Made by a program: the position numbers and the translations under genes | Shown here: in pieces, positions 1 to 13,500 of the stretch | Layout: each line of letters starts with the position of its first letter | Position numbering within the stretch: position 1 is the stretch's first letter | Notes under the pieces: generated by a model | Told to the model about the DNA's origin: nothing | What the model saw: the letters and a program-made list of their open reading frames with translations, nothing else | The model's database searches: none | NCBI GenBank assembly: GCA_023846275.1 | Contig: CM043875.1 | Location: 6,646,626-6,710,625 of the forward strand | DNA length: 64,000 nucleotides | Direction of reading: 5' to 3' | Source: Vanilla planifolia | Taxonomy: Eukaryota; Streptophyta; Magnoliopsida; Asparagales; Orchidaceae

Positions 1-330
1 AACCTTAAAACCCTTAATTAAATTGGCATGCAACCCCTAGATCCCCCCAGATCTTACATATCAATCTCCTCTAAAGGTTATTTCTTAGACCTATGAATCT
101 TTAATATGCTTGAACCAACAATCAACTTACCATCCACACAATTTAGCAATAATTATGCAATAGTCATAAAAAAGTTTAAAGAAATAACAGTTGTTCACAT
201 CACACAACAATAATTATGATTATGCATGAATGTATCAAAATACAAATATCACTAATTGAGAGCACAACCTATACAAACTCTTCTCTTAAGTTTGCACATT
301 AACTTCTCTTTCCTTGTAATTTGGAAGCTT
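1..330. other. AT-rich sequence, nothing recognised
   Basis: No coding, RNA or repeat structure could be recognised. The text resembles the decayed transposon sequence that follows. Confidence 0.4.
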
Positions 331-587
331 TAATTGTTGTACAATGTTGTCGGTGAAAAATAGTCATGTTGAGTTGTTCTAACTACATGTCATCCTTTGT
401 AACTATGCTAAAAAAAGATGCATTTTGATTGATCAATGGGACTTTATCTTCTCTTTATAATTGTTGTACTATGTTGTCATGGTGAAAAATAGTCATGTTG
501 AGTTGTTCTAACTACATTTCATCCTTTGTAACTATGCTAAAAAAAGATGCATTCTGATTGATCAATGGCACTTTATCTTCTCTTTAA
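331..587. repeat. two-copy tandem duplication, unit about 127 bp
   Basis: Positions 331-457 and 458-587 are near-identical head-to-tail copies. Both begin TAATTGTTGTAC and run through GTGAAAAATAGTCATG to CTTTATCTTCTCTTTA. Only a handful of differences separate them, so the duplication is younger than the transposon debris around it. Confidence 0.85.
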
Positions 588-639
588 ACAATCAGCTTAT
601 TCACAAACCTTTGGCTTATAGGCTTCACGAATATTAGAG

Positions 640-1450
640 ATAAAATTTCTCTAACTCCATGGTATAGTCAATAGAAGCTATGAAAAATCAATAAAAAAGA
701 GTCATTTGGACGAAATGGTCAACGAGAGAAACTGAACAAACTAGAGAGAAAACAATGGGAGATCTCTCACAGACTTGCTTGGTCAAAAAAATTACTTTTA
801 GTCAAACAAATCTTCTTTCTTCTCTTTCATTTACTAGCATTTGTAAACTCCACCAAGGTGTAAAATGGGGAATAATACCAAGTGGTGATAAGGACAACTC
901 TCATACTCAAGCCTTCGTCAATCATTTAGACAAGTCTTAAACTCATCAAATAAACTAAAAACATTAGCTCTCAATACTAAGGATGTCTCACGAGAGAAGC
1001 TAGATTAGTTCCAGAGGTTGCTCAAGGCCTTCTTATACAATCATTAATAGATGCTTGAAACTTAAAGTGATCTAGACAACAATCTCCTTCAGAGTGGAAC
1101 ATGTTGCTTGTGACATAAGATGCTAAGAAGAAAGACCTTCAAGGGCAATATCACCTCATTAGATGATCTCTTGAAGGATAGACCATCTTCTTGAGAGATT
1201 GAGGCATAAATCAACTTCTGTGAAATTACCCTTCAATTTCTTCTTTACAACCTTCCCTTGACAATAATAACTAGTTCTCAAGGAAGTAGTAAGAAAATGT
1301 TTCAAGGCCATATCAACTCTTGAGAGGTTGAGATTATCTCTTAAGAGTTTACTAGTTTTGCTCTTTGCCTCTGTTGAGGTTAATCCTCTATCTCTTAAAT
1401 TGATCTCCTATAATCATAGCCACCTCTTTCATGTAATTTGATTCCCTTGA
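640..1450 (-). repeat. left LTR-like block of the Ty3 fossil (its 3' LTR)
   Basis: Sequence from roughly 830 to 1420 realigns with 4870-5163 plus 10835-11150 across many short blocks, including the CTCAAGGCCTT / CTCAAGGTCTT and CTTAAG(A/C)GTT segments. The ends are not sharply defined. Confidence 0.5.
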
Positions 1451-1899
1451 ATCTTCTTTTTTCAACACAATAAGAATCCTAAGATGCACTTGAAGTTATT
1501 CTCAACTTGAGAATTTCATTGTTTGCCAAATCTTAAATATGGAAACTTAGTCATTCCCTTGTCTTGATTATATCATTTGTTTAAGGTGAATTGTCCTTTT
1601 TTTCCTAATTCAAAAAAAAAAAACTTTCTACCACATCTCACCTTTGAGATTTTCTTCTCTAAGATATTATCCTATTGTAGAACTAGATCATCTCCCAACA
1701 TAGGATCATCAAATGGTGATGGATTTTCGTTTTATTCTCCAATGAGCATTGATGGCTCCAAAGACTTTAAATTCATGGCACTCACAAAAAAATAAATCTC
1801 CATGTAAAGTAGTTATTTAAACTGATAAGAATTTTCACTAATCTAAACTTCAAATTAATTTAAACTTCCTTCTACCTTCAATCTATCGTTATTGATATG

Positions 1900-4100
1900 C
1901 AACCATGCAATTTCATCAAATTCAAATTTCTTCTCTACCCAATGTTGATCATCTCTTTCTTTGTAACTTTTATCCCTAAATGGATCTTGATTTTTTCAAG
2001 AAACTTTTTAGCCGTTTATTAGGGCATGTCCCTCAAAACATTCAAATGTATAGAATTTGAAATCTAGGTCTATGAACCTTTAGTACAAAATCAATGCATA
2101 TCTTTAATGGCCTTCATCTAATTGAACCATACAAAAATCTATTATAAGCAAACAACATGTAAACTAGGTTTTCATTGCAACTTTTGGGTGGTTAAGAGCT
2201 AAAACCCAACATTAAATGCATGAACATTTTGTTGACAACATCCTTTTGGCCTTTGAATTGTGAGTAGAATGTTATATTCTTCTTCAAATAAGTTTACATC
2301 ATAGTCTAGAATATATGCCAAAAATGACTAAAAAATCTTCTAACCTAATATGATATAATGCACAATAACAATCCAATATGTACCTAGAATTTTTTGAAGA
2401 ATAATAAAGCTTTCTTTTCACCAAAGATGTAATTCCATCATGGCATAAGAATACCCATCTTCAAGAACAAATCATGTGGGAACTAGTAGAAACATGCATA
2501 GTACTTGCTTTTTGTTGGTAGGCTTCAAAGTGAAACATAATGAACATGCTCGAATATATTTCTTAACATTTGACTACATATAAGGCCAATAAATGTAACT
2601 TTATAAGTTTTGTGAGCTATTTGTTACCCCATAGTGTCTAAATACTTTCAAGGTAAATGCTTCTAAGATCAAACTCACCCATCTTGAGATATGCAAAGCT
2701 AAAACCCTACATAGCAATTCATCCTAACAAGTATACTTGGTCACCTTTCCTTTATAAATTTTCTCGATAACTTGTCTAAAATCTGAGTCTACAAAATATC
2801 TCATGAAGCACTTCTCTTGTACTTTTGATTGAATATGCACCATAACAGATAAACAAAAAGTAACAAGCAATGATTGAGAAAGCTTGTTTGCCAATCTTTT
2901 TCAATTACCCTTCTTGTATTTAATCACAAAGTTAAAAAAACTCTAAAAAAGGAATTTTTACTTTGTCTACAGTCTGGATTGCATCTAGCAATATTGAAAG
3001 AGTTGGTGATATGAAAGCACAATAACTTCTTTTCCAAGAAGACATTGCCAATTGTTCACTATGTAAGGCTAGCAGCTCATTATATATTGCATGGTTTCTT
3101 TGCACCATGAATAGTAAACTATAGGTTATCCTTGCATGAAAACAACTCTTAGAGCATAAATAGAGGCAAACTTCTAGCTTAAATGATTTTCAAAGGTTTA
3201 GTAAAGAAAACACATGTGCTCTACTTGTATATTTTTTAGTTTGAGGAATGTATCCTTGTGAATTTCATTCCAGCCAAATATTTGGTTCAATTGAGTTAAT
3301 GAATGTTAAGGTACAACTATCTCAAATAACCAGTAATAAACTTCCTCAAATACAAGACCTCTATAACAATTTGAGATCTTATCCAAGAGCAAATAGCTTT
3401 AATCTTTCCTAAATCAAAACTAAGCTCTCCACTCTATAAGAGGTTTATCTCCCCCAAACTCACACTTCTTTAGTCTAAGCTTGAGTTGATCTCATATGCT
3501 CAAGGTGTTCTTGAACATTCCATCTGTAAATGAGTATTTAATTGAAACAAACAATCATATCTTGTTGTATGATGTCAAAATGTCATTTCTCAAACTCGTA
3601 AAGGAAGTATATTACATAATCTAAATGACACCAACCACTCAATGTAAACCTTGTCAGGTTTCAAAAGGCTATTTTTCAAGTCTCTTATTCCTGAATTTGC
3701 ACTTGATGATATCTACTTTAAATGAAACTTTGAGAAGGCCTTAAAATGAAGCAAGTCCTCAAAAATGTGATCAAAGATAATGATTTTTAGTAGTGATTTT
3801 TTGTTAAGTGCCATAAGTTGATGCACATAAGCTATTCCCCTCTTTCACCAACAGCATCACCACTAGAGAACCACATGGCAAAATGCTAAGCTTCAATGCT
3901 TTCATATCAAGAAACTCTCCCACCTACTTCTTAATCTTCCCATTTCGACATTATTGTTTGTCGATACATCCCCAAGTAACAAAACATTAGCCATCAAATT
4001 GATCACATTCTCCAAGTGGTTTGTTTCCTTCAATGGCCTCAATGACACCTCAGTTTTTGCAGGTCATTCAGCAACAATTCATAGCATTGGCTTGTATTAA
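1900..4100 (-). other. Ty3 pol remnants (reverse transcriptase, integrase)
   Basis: Read on the minus strand, about 3.8 kb resembles the plant Ty3 RT segment before the fingers motif (PCGSLVVMLLVKE, compare the usual SPCAVPVLLVPKKDG). About 2.65-1.9 kb resembles the integrase zinc/core region (GHYGV, YWPYM and a VVNKMF-like block). The order RT then integrase fits Ty3 rather than Ty1. It is a fossil with many breaks. Confidence 0.5.
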
Positions 4101-4699
4101 CAATCTTTTCACTTGAATAATTGCTAAGACATACATTGATTACTCCACTATATCTCAACTCAAGATATACTTTCTGCATCCTTCATCAATTTGTATTGTA
4201 CGATGTCTCGACTCCATCGATAAAGACAAACTAAGATGACAGCATATGTCGAGAGAGATCACTTGACAAAGCATGTCAATGTACACTCAAATTATTGCGA
4301 ATTTCAGTCGACACTGCTTCTCAACTCAAGGTACTGAATCCTTTTGTATCCAAACCTAGGAACAGAGCTTAGCATAAGATGTGGTCATTAGCTGCAGACT
4401 ATTTACAAGCTCACAAAAATCACATTTTTCTAGATTATGGAACTTATTACCTCTACCTGAATTCTTACAGTGAATAGTTCTTCTCTTCAACAAAGTTTCT
4501 CAAATGCTGGCCTTCAGTTTTGCAACAGAGCATCATTAGCCTTCTGAAAAGTGTTAAGCTTTTGTCCACCCTCAACAACTTTCATCATTTTCTCTTTTTC
4601 CTTATCATTTTTCTAAAAGTTCTTTGGAAAAATTTAAAGAGGAGCTCTCGAATATTCTATCTCAAATGTGTCCTCGTATCAAACAATTGATATAAAATT

Positions 4700-5163
4700 T
4701 TTTGGTTGCACAATAAAAAGTTGAACAATTGTAATAACTGTTATCCTGCAAGGCATCACTTTTTATAGACCCTAGTTCTGAATTAGGACAAGTCTAAGTT
4801 TAGTGACTATGGGATCATATAGCTCTATTGAAAACTTTATCAAGGTTTACATCTCACCTAATGAGATTCTTCTCTATCATTGATCAACTATTTATAGACC
4901 AAGGAAAAAAGGGTAATAACACCAAGTGGATAGTGGTATGAATAATCCATGTACTCGGCTCTATGATGATGTTCTAAATAAGCCTTGAGCTCATTTAATA
5001 AGCTAAAAAAATTAGCCTTCAAGACCAAGGAAGTCTCAAGGCAATATCCTTTAAACTAGGTTAGCTCCCAAGAGTTATGCTCAAGGTCTTATATAGCCAT
5101 TAACATAAATCTCAAGGATAACCTCTGTTATAGTAATGGGCACACACTTCAAGATATTGAATA
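4700..5163 (-). repeat. right LTR-like block of the Ty3 fossil, first part
   Basis: Homologous to about 830-1080. Contains a minus-strand TATA-like CTATAAATA near 4890. The LTR is cut at 5163, where the nested SIRE-like element begins, and resumes at 10835. Confidence 0.5.
5159..5163. repeat. 5-bp target-site duplication, left copy (GAATA)
   Basis: GAATA directly precedes the TG start of the SIRE-like element. The same five bases follow its right end at 10830-10834. Confidence 0.75.
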
Positions 5164-7092
5164 TGTTGTATTGTTAACCAATGATGAAAAACTCTAAATA
5201 TATTTTATAAATCTTTTTTTGAGTCAATTTTTAGACTTTAGATATCAGATGCTAGTGTTCACAAGAGAATTTAATGAAGAAAATGAGTAAAGATTAAATC
5301 TATGAAGATTGTTTTAGTTGGAGTAATAGACCAAGAAATTTATTTTAAATTTAATTTTAGATATCTCACTTTTATTTTGATTAGAATGTTAAACTTAATT
5401 AAAATCATTCTTACAATATATAAAAATTAAATTTTATTTAAATTAACAATCTTAAAAAAAATTAAGATTTTAAAACCTTGATCATCTTACCTTGATCATT
5501 CAAAAAATCATTTTACTTTAATCATATCTTCGAAAATCTTCATCTGCTAACTTATTACAAAAAATATATTCAAGTAATGATTAATTAATTAGAAAATGTA
5601 ATAATAAAAAAGACCTAATCCTCATAAATCTAAACTACCGTAACTCCAAAACATACGTCTCCAATCAAGACACTACTCCTAAACCCGATTCACTACACTA
5701 ATTAGGTTGGACATAACTCCCAAACCCATATATAACTTTATTGAATTGGAGCATGACTCTCGAATCCATAATCTATTAAGAGTAATGGATTGGCAACACA
5801 AGTCATCACCTCCCAAGCAAACCAAGAGGCAACCAACCCTTATAATAGGTAACTGTAAGGCATAAGTAAAAGTAACAAACAAAAATTGTTAGCTCGAATA
5901 AGCAATGCGGGACTAAACATAAAGTTTCAGCTCATGCAATTGACTTTCGAATTGTGGAAGGGATTTCCACTGTCTAATCGTGAAATTCTTATACACTCTT
6001 TTCAAATACTCTAATTCAATTAGCCATCTAATCGCACATTTTAGCGATCATATGGTTCGAAATCAATCTTAACTAAAATTTTGAATCCAACAATCTGTTC
6101 ACGTTTGAGATCAAACGATTCTTTCCACCTTTTTAATACTCTTGGATTTGATTTAAGCCATCGTATCACGAAAATATTCTGATCTAACGATCAGTAGTAT
6201 TTCCAATCATGCGGCTTCGATTTTCGCTAATCCAGATCAAACTGTCCTGATGGCGTCCAATGGATCGTTTGAGTAATGACAATTTTAGCCGTTATTTTTT
6301 AGTCGTTTGAATCGTTATTAAAATATTATTACCTAAATTTTTATTTAAAATCTCAATCGACCTATTTTGATTAAAATAAATATAACGACTAATTGGTCTG
6401 TTTAATAACTACTTTTACTTTTTGAAAAATGTATATAAATAAAAGATTTCTTGAACACAATTGATTAATTAATTTTTTTAAGTCATTCATGTCGGTGCTC
6501 ATCATCGCTTCCATTTGTTGTGTCCTTCATTTATCAAATTTGAAATTCTACTTTCTTCTTAAATCAACTAAATACTCAATTTTCTTTATTCCTAATTGAT
6601 CTAGTTAAAACACTTATATTTCATTAAGCCTTTCATCAAGCATAAGATTTTTTTGTATTAAGTTTGATTTTATGTTGCAAAATTCTTTTCTTTTATCGTC
6701 AGTTTTATTTTATTTTAACTTTGTTATAACCTATCCCTTTTATTTCGTTATTGTGATAATTTAACTTACCAGTCATTCAAGAAAAGGTATATATTGATTG
6801 TTTTGTTTTTGTCTGATTTTTGTCAAAAGTGGACATATGCTTGATTTTAAGCCAAATCACTCAAAAATCATTGGTGTTTTTTTTTTTTGCTTTTTTATTT
6901 CAAAATTTTTATAAAAATTTATTATTAAAAGAAAATTAATGCATTTTAAAATAAAATAAAAATTTGTACAAAATAACTTTTAGAGACAATCAAACTTATT
7001 AAAAATTATTTTAAAATATTTTTTAAATAGTTTTAATAAAATCAAATTTTTATTCCTAATAATTCATCTCCTTTTTACTGAACCACATTTTA
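5164..7092 (+). repeat. left (5') LTR of the SIRE-like element
   Basis: About 1.93 kb. Carries a TATA-like TATATAAATAAAAG near 6431 and aligns along its length with 8861-10829. The right edge is set by the primer-binding-like sequence that starts two bases later. Confidence 0.75.
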
Positions 7093-7106
7093 ATTAGTAT
7101 CAAAAT
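7093..7106 (+). other. degenerate primer-binding site
   Basis: ATTAGTATCAAAAT resembles the plant Ty1/copia initiator-Met primer site (TGGTATCAGAGC) at the normal two-base offset from the LTR end. Confidence 0.55.
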
Positions 7107-8860
7107 GAAGTCCCTTTCTGATGAAAAAAAATTACTCGAAAGATTTGACATTAATATTTCAACAAATTTGGATGAATATGCATCTTCTAATAAGTTTTCA
7201 CTTTTCTATAATGATTATCTCTATTAAAAAGCTATGACAACAAGTTATTTAAAATTGATTGACATAGAAATATGAGAACTAATGCAAGCTCTCTTTGATT
7301 TTTTCCCCATAAAAATCAAAATATTTTTTTACCTAAACTATTTAGTGAAGTGAATCACAGAAAAGTAGAAAATATAATTTAATGATAGTGCTATAAATAT
7401 TTTACATTATATTTTAAATAGTATTAAATTCAATAGAATTTTAAGTTTAGAAATAATTTATGAAATTTGGCATGAGTTTTAAATAACTTATGATGAATCA
7501 ATTGAAAAAAAATTAAAAAAAATAAAAATGAAAAAAAAAAAGACATTAGAAACAACTTGGAGTGAGTCAAAAGTAACACAAAAAAAGATGAAGAAAACAA
7601 TGAGATATTATTTTATATAATAATTAGAGAAGAAAAAGAAAACACATCTTCAAGTGAAGATCTAAATTACTCAAATGAAAAATTAACAACAATTATTTTT
7701 TGTTTGCAATAAATAAAAAAATTTGTATACAAAATATAAGAAATTAAAATATGAGAATTATGAATCTTGGGTTGCTATAAACATATTAGAGAAAAAAACT
7801 AACATTTATTTAGAGAATATGAAAAAGACTAATGATAATTTAACTTAAAAAGTCAATAAACATGCATTCTTAGTTAAGAAATTCAATGATTTTAAATCTT
7901 TACACTCTATTTGCTCATTTAAAAAAATAAAACCAGTTAGTAAAAAAAATTCATTACAAATACTAGAAGGTCACATATGCATAAGCATATTATCATTTTA
8001 AATAGTTAAAATAACAAATTTACATGTTATTATTGCATGTTACTTGATCATACTTCATATGCATATAGAATTAAAGCAAATATTGATTCCAAATTTCTTA
8101 ATTTTGTATGGATAGTGAATGAAAATAGTAACTCAATCACTATTACATGTGTTAGACCCAAAATAGTTTTGAGTTCTCAAATCTAACAAATAAAATCAAA
8201 TAGTGTATATGTAAACGTTGATAAATTAATTTCTACAAAATAAATAGTCTATACACAAATGATGAACAAATAGTATTTGAAAAATTAAATTTAGAAGATT
8301 GACATGAAATAAGAAAAAATAAAATTATTGAAAAAAATCTTAAAACTTTAAAATTTAATAAATATTATCTTAAAAAATAAGTTACAAATAAAATTATGAT
8401 TGATGTTAAAACTTGATTTTATCATAACTATTAAGCTTTTGTAGTAAATTTTAAGACAACTTAATACAATGTCCTAAATAATATGCTTTGGGTAAAAATT
8501 TATAAAAAAAGAATTAAATTTATTTGAAAGAAATTATAAGAGTTAACCTCTATACCATTAAATAAAAGAGTAATTGAAACAAAATGGGTTATTAGATAAA
8601 AACTAGATGATACACTAGTTAATATTTTTACAAATCTTTAGACTGTGAATAACTTATAAAACTTAAATTGAGTTTAGAAGTATCAAATCTCTTTAGATGA
8701 TAACAAAAATAGAAAAAAATGAAAAAATAAAAAAAAATTAAAGGAGAGCATTATATAATCATTACATGCAAAGAAAGTTTATTTTTATATGATTTGCATA
8801 TTCCTTTAATAAATAATTTATATTTTTATACAGGTTTTATTATCATCAAAAGTGAATGAT
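7093..8860 (+). other. internal remnant of the SIRE-like element (gag knuckle, RT pieces)
   Basis: Near 8020-8100 the plus strand resembles a retroviral-type zinc knuckle. Near 8540-8600 it resembles the Ty1 RT segment around 'TKWV'. At about 1.8 kb it is far shorter than an intact SIRE interior, so most of gag-pol is gone. Confidence 0.55.
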
Positions 8861-10829
8861 TATTGCGTAGTTAACCCTTAACCATGATGTTTTATTTGAT
8901 GATAATAAATTTTAAAAATTTCAAATAAATTTATTTTAATTAATTTTTAAGTTTTAGATTGTTGAAGCTCGTGTACATGTTAAAAAAAATATAAGCAAAG
9001 GTCAAATTCCATGAGATCATCTTGGTTAAAATGACAGACTACTAAAAAATTCATTTTAAGTTTAATTTTACATGTTTTACTTTTATTTTGATTAAAATAT
9101 TAAACTTGATTAAAATCATTCTTATAATACCAAAAAATTAAATTTCATTTAATTAACTAAAAATAATATTAATATTCTAAAACAATGATCATCTTATCTT
9201 CTGATCATATAAATAATCAGTTTATCTTAATCATATCTTTGAAAATCTTTCTCTATTAATTTGTTATAAAAAATGTATTATAATAATAAATAATTAATTA
9301 GTAAATATAATAATAATAAAAAGACTTAATCCTAATAAGCTTAAACTATTGTAACTCCAAAGCATACAACTCAGGTTAGGGCTCTACCCACGAATGTGAT
9401 TCATTGCAATAATCAAGTTGGACATTACTCTCGAACCCGCATACAACTTTACTAGATCGGGGCATGACTTCCGAACGAACCAGGGGACAACCAACCCCAA
9501 TAATAAGCTAACTGTAAGGCGTAGGAAAATAATAATAAGCAAAGACCGTTAACTCTAAATAGTGATGTAGGACTAAACATAAAACTTCAATTCATGCGGT
9601 TGATTTTCGAATTATGGGAGTGATTTTCGTTGTTCGAACTCATAATTTCACGATCGAACGATAATCATCTCATCTGCTCTTTCTTAAATAAACTAATTCA
9701 ATCAATTGTCTGATCACGAATTTTTGCAATCACACAGTCCAAAATTAATCTGAGTGAAAAATCTAAATCCAGTCATCCGATCACATTTGAGAACAAACAA
9801 TCACGATTCTTTCCACCTTTCTAATACCCCCAAATACGATTTAATCCATTAGATCACGTAAAGTTTATGATCTAACAAGCAGTAGTCATTCCAATCGTCC
9901 GACTTTTGTTTTCTCTAATCTTGAATCAAATGGCCCTGACGAAGTTCAATTGACCATTTCCTTAACAACTATTTTAGTCATTATTTTTGAACTATTAGAA
10001 TCATTATTAAAATATTATCATCTTAATTTTTAAATAAAACCTACATCAACTTATTTTAATCAAAATAAACATAACGACTAATTTGACTGTTTGGTAACTA
10101 TTTTTAGCTATTAAAAAATATTTATAAATAAAAGATTTTTTTAACATAATTGATTAATGAATTTTTATAAAATTTTCATAAAATTGGAAGAAAAATTTCA
10201 AATCATTCAAAACCATAAACAGTCAGTACCCATCATCACTTCCATTAACTACATCCTTCATTCGTTAAACTTGAAATTCTACTACTTAAATTAGTTAAGT
10301 ACTCAAATTTCTTTATTCCTAATTGATTGAATTAAAAAACTTGGACATTTTTAAGCATTTCATCAAACATAAAATTTTTGTTTGCATTAAGTTTGATTTC
10401 ATATCACCGAATCCTTTTTTTTAATTTATCAATTTTAATTCGTTTTAAGGCCATTACAACATGTCTCTTTTGTTTCATTATTGTGAGATTTTAGCCTACT
10501 TATTTTTTAGTAAAATGCTTATATTGATTGTTTTGCTTTTGTATAATTTTTGTCAGGTGCAGACGTCAGCTTGATTTTAAACTAAACAACTTAAAAATCA
10601 TTGATACACATTTTAATCTTTATTGATTTTTCTATTTCACAATTTTTATAAAAATCTATTATTAAAAAAATTAAAATAGTTTAAAATAAAATAAAAATTT
10701 ACATAAAATTACTTTTACAGACCTACTCGAATTTATTAAAAATTATTTCTAAAAATTTTTCAAATATGTTTCAAAAAATCAATTTTTTATTCTTAATAAT
10801 TCATCCACTTCTTACTAAACCATACTTTA
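8861..10829 (+). repeat. right (3') LTR of the SIRE-like element
   Basis: About 1.97 kb. Collinear with the left LTR, including the TATA-like TATTTATAAATAAAAG near 10112. Followed immediately by the GAATA duplication. Confidence 0.75.
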
Positions 10830-10834
10830 GAATA
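10830..10834. repeat. 5-bp target-site duplication, right copy (GAATA)
   Basis: Matches 5159-5163 exactly. This end was predicted independently from the LTR alignment and the primer-binding offset. Confidence 0.75.
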
Positions 10835-11170
10835 TACATATACCACTCTTAAATCTTGTAAGATGAACTCTTAAAGCCTCATATAATCATGGTAACCTCT
10901 TAGGATGACCTCTCGAGATTTAGATCACCTTCCTGAGAGGTCAAGGATTAGATCATTTTCTCAAGAGGCTACTCTTCATCAACTTCTCTCAAGGATAGCA
11001 GCTAAGTCTCTAAGAAGTAATAAGGTGTTTTGAGGTCGTAATAACTCTCAGAACCACTCGAGAGGATAAGTCAATCCCTTAAGCGTTAATAGTTTTGCAT
11101 TGCCCTTGTCAACCCTTTCACCTTTTGACTAGATCTAATCATATGTTGCTAGTTTATTATAAGTTAGAAT
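10835..11170 (-). repeat. right LTR-like block of the Ty3 fossil, continuation
   Basis: Resumes the homology to about 1070-1400 of the left LTR (repeated 'CTCGAGAGG'/'CTTGAGAGG' phrases and an AGTTTTGC block) after the nested element. Confidence 0.5.
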
Positions 11171-12703
11171 ATCTCCTTGTATCTAACTCCATTTTTTATG
11201 CTAAAAGTGCTTGTCCAATAGCCAAGCCTTAAGACACTCCCATTAGACTTTTTGAGGTCATAGACCTACTTATTCTAAACAATATTTATGTATATTGTAT
11301 AAAAATCATGAAAAGAAAAAGCTTTGCATGAATAAAAAAAAACTAGAGTTTTCTAACCAAAAGAAAAGCAAAAGTAATCCTTACAATGTGACTATATATT
11401 TTGGCATGGAAAGATTCGGCTCTTAGTTCAAGGAACAAAGGCTTTTTGCAAGGCTAATGAATAACATCCCATTCCTTCAAAAATCAAGCCAATGAGGTAG
11501 CTTAGTAAGACTTAACCTCATTTATTCCATTAATTGACTAAAGGAGTAAAAAACATAAAAGATTATCGAGGGGTTGAAAAACTCCATTTTAATATTATGA
11601 CACAAGAAATAGCTCTCTTCATATCTAAATCTCTCCTTTTTGTTGTGTAGTTAACTTTTACATATCATTCTTCTAAATGATGTAATTTCAAACTTCATGA
11701 TTAGCTCCCAAAGAAGTAACTTGGCTCTCTAGAATCTATCAAGAGCAAATAATGAATAAAAGATGAATGCCTCCAATGTAAGACTTCACCACTATCTAGT
11801 AAATGTAATAAAGTTATATCCAAATTAATTCTTTCTATATACATAAGTTATGTATCCAAAATCTGTTTCGTATTTATGGATGACGTCTCCTCACGTATTG
11901 TGACTTTGAAAACAAATCTTCTTGTCCACATGAACACTTCAGTTTACAAATGCATTCATTATCTAATTTTAAAACATCCTGATCCTTGTATAATTATACT
12001 AAAATGAACATTGCATCAATCAATTTTTAATTTTACACTATAATGTATCTTAGAAATAATAGCAAAAATTATCCATATTATATTCAATGAAGCACCACAT
12101 AATTTTTGCAAGAGGTTTGCCCCTATGTTATTTGCCAACATATTTGTATGACAAGAATCCAAAAACCTTCAATAATTCAAACTTACTTTTGATTTCATCC
12201 ACTCTTCTTCAAGTAGTTTGAAGTTAAATGCTATAGAATCCCTTGTTAACTTCATTGTTATATTTATAACATTTGTCTAGTATGACCTAGAAAATCCAAG
12301 TATGCTCATTTGGACTCTTGTTTGTACACTTAGAGACTTTCCATTTTGTTGTAGCCTATTAGAACCACCTTTGCTATTAAGATCCTAAGAATACTGCAAT
12401 ATTGGAGAAAGTAATTGCTTTTATACTTACCACAATTGTCTTAATGTGAAGTCATGACTTTATTGTTAATTTTATTTTCCACTTTTGTCTTTCACTTCTT
12501 AAAAACATCAAAAGCATATGGCTTGTTCTTTAGGAAGTAGCCCAAACCTTTTTTGTAGAGTCATTAATAAAGATTACATAGTTTTTTGATCCTCTAATTA
12601 ACTTCACATCTATATGGATATGATCCAACTAGCCTTCCTAACTGGACTAACAAAATATCACATGCCATAGCCTTCTAAGAACATAGGCCTCAAATATGCC
12701 TGC

Positions 12704-13500
12704 TTTTTTTTTTTTTTTTTGAAGACAAATCGTAATCTAGATGATATATCTATCAGTCAAAACTAATAAAAACTAGCAAACATCAGCTAGAATAGCCAAA
12801 ACCAGACTAGAAAGTGCATTCCACATCCTAACACAAATGACCAAAAATCTCCCATTAGGACAATATGTATGCTGCCAATTGGCAACACTATAAGCACATG
12901 TGACTTGTCATCAAAAAAGGAAGATGAATGGGCATATAAAATAGGTTGCCAAGTTAGAAAAAATCTCCATATACATATTTGTGAGCTACAACAATAATCA
13001 AGAGTCACTCTTCAGCCATGATCCATCAAATTGAGTAGCCCATAACAAACAAATACAACTACCTCCCAAGTTGAACAATCATTCAATGACCATGGCTATC
13101 GCAGACAATACCAAGATCCTATTAGCACCTAGAAGGCAACCACAACTATCACAAATGATGATCCTAATGCTAATAGAACCATTTAAACAAGTCAACCCGT
13201 CAAAATTGGACGTATCCTAGTCGAGGGTGGGGGGATCCATCGAGAACAGCAGCTAAGACAAGTTTAGGTGGATTCTAATGCCCTATGCTAAGAGAACGAT
13301 GTATCAGAAGAAACATAAAAAAACAATCATCACAATAATAGACAAAAGAACCTGGTGCACCTTGGCATTGTCACCCAGCTAAACATGATATAAGGAAGCC
13401 ACGAGGCAAAAATATGGAATAGATGGAACAAATGCTAACCTAATGGCAACAAAAGAAACAAGAACATCAAAGGATCGAGTTTGGAACATCCTGATAACTC
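12704..13500 (-). mobile_element. possible non-LTR retroelement 3' end (poly-T on plus strand)
   Basis: A run of 17 T at 12704-12720 is followed by less AT-rich sequence to about 13500. On the minus strand this reads as a body ending in a poly(A) tail. It lies inside the copia fossil between its integrase- and protease-like parts. No endonuclease or RT domain is visible, so it would be a truncated LINE, a SINE or a processed transcript. The far end and a target-site duplication were not found. Confidence 0.35.

Larger units (their letters stand above)
5164..10829 (+). mobile_element. SIRE/Maximus-like Ty1/copia LTR retrotransposon, internally deleted fossil
   Basis: Two long direct repeats (5164-7092 and 8861-10829) flank a reduced internal region of about 1.8 kb. 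A degenerate initiator-Met-type primer-binding sequence (TAGTATCAAAAT) follows the left LTR. The right LTR is preceded by TATCATCAAAAG, the degraded purine-rich stretch typical of SIRE elements. A GAATA duplication flanks the whole. The LTRs are visibly diverged, by eye around one base in five, so the insertion is old. It nevertheless lies inside an LTR of the surrounding Ty3 element and is therefore younger than that one. The coding part is broken throughout. Confidence 0.8.
640..11170 (-). mobile_element. old Ty3/gypsy LTR retrotransposon, chromovirus-like, split by a nested copia element
   Basis: Two related LTR-like blocks lie at about 640-1450 and at 4700-5163 continuing at 10835-11170. 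They share phrases such as ATAA(T/C)ACCAAGTGG and an 'AGTTTTGC' block. Between them the minus strand shows weak Ty3 pol similarity in the expected order: reverse transcriptase near 3.8 kb, then integrase near 2.6-2.0 kb. A TATA-like CTATAAATA lies on the minus strand near 4890, which agrees with minus orientation. The element is old and thoroughly decayed. Its right LTR is interrupted by the SIRE-like element at 5164-10829. Outer boundaries are approximate and no target-site duplication was found. Confidence 0.6.
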
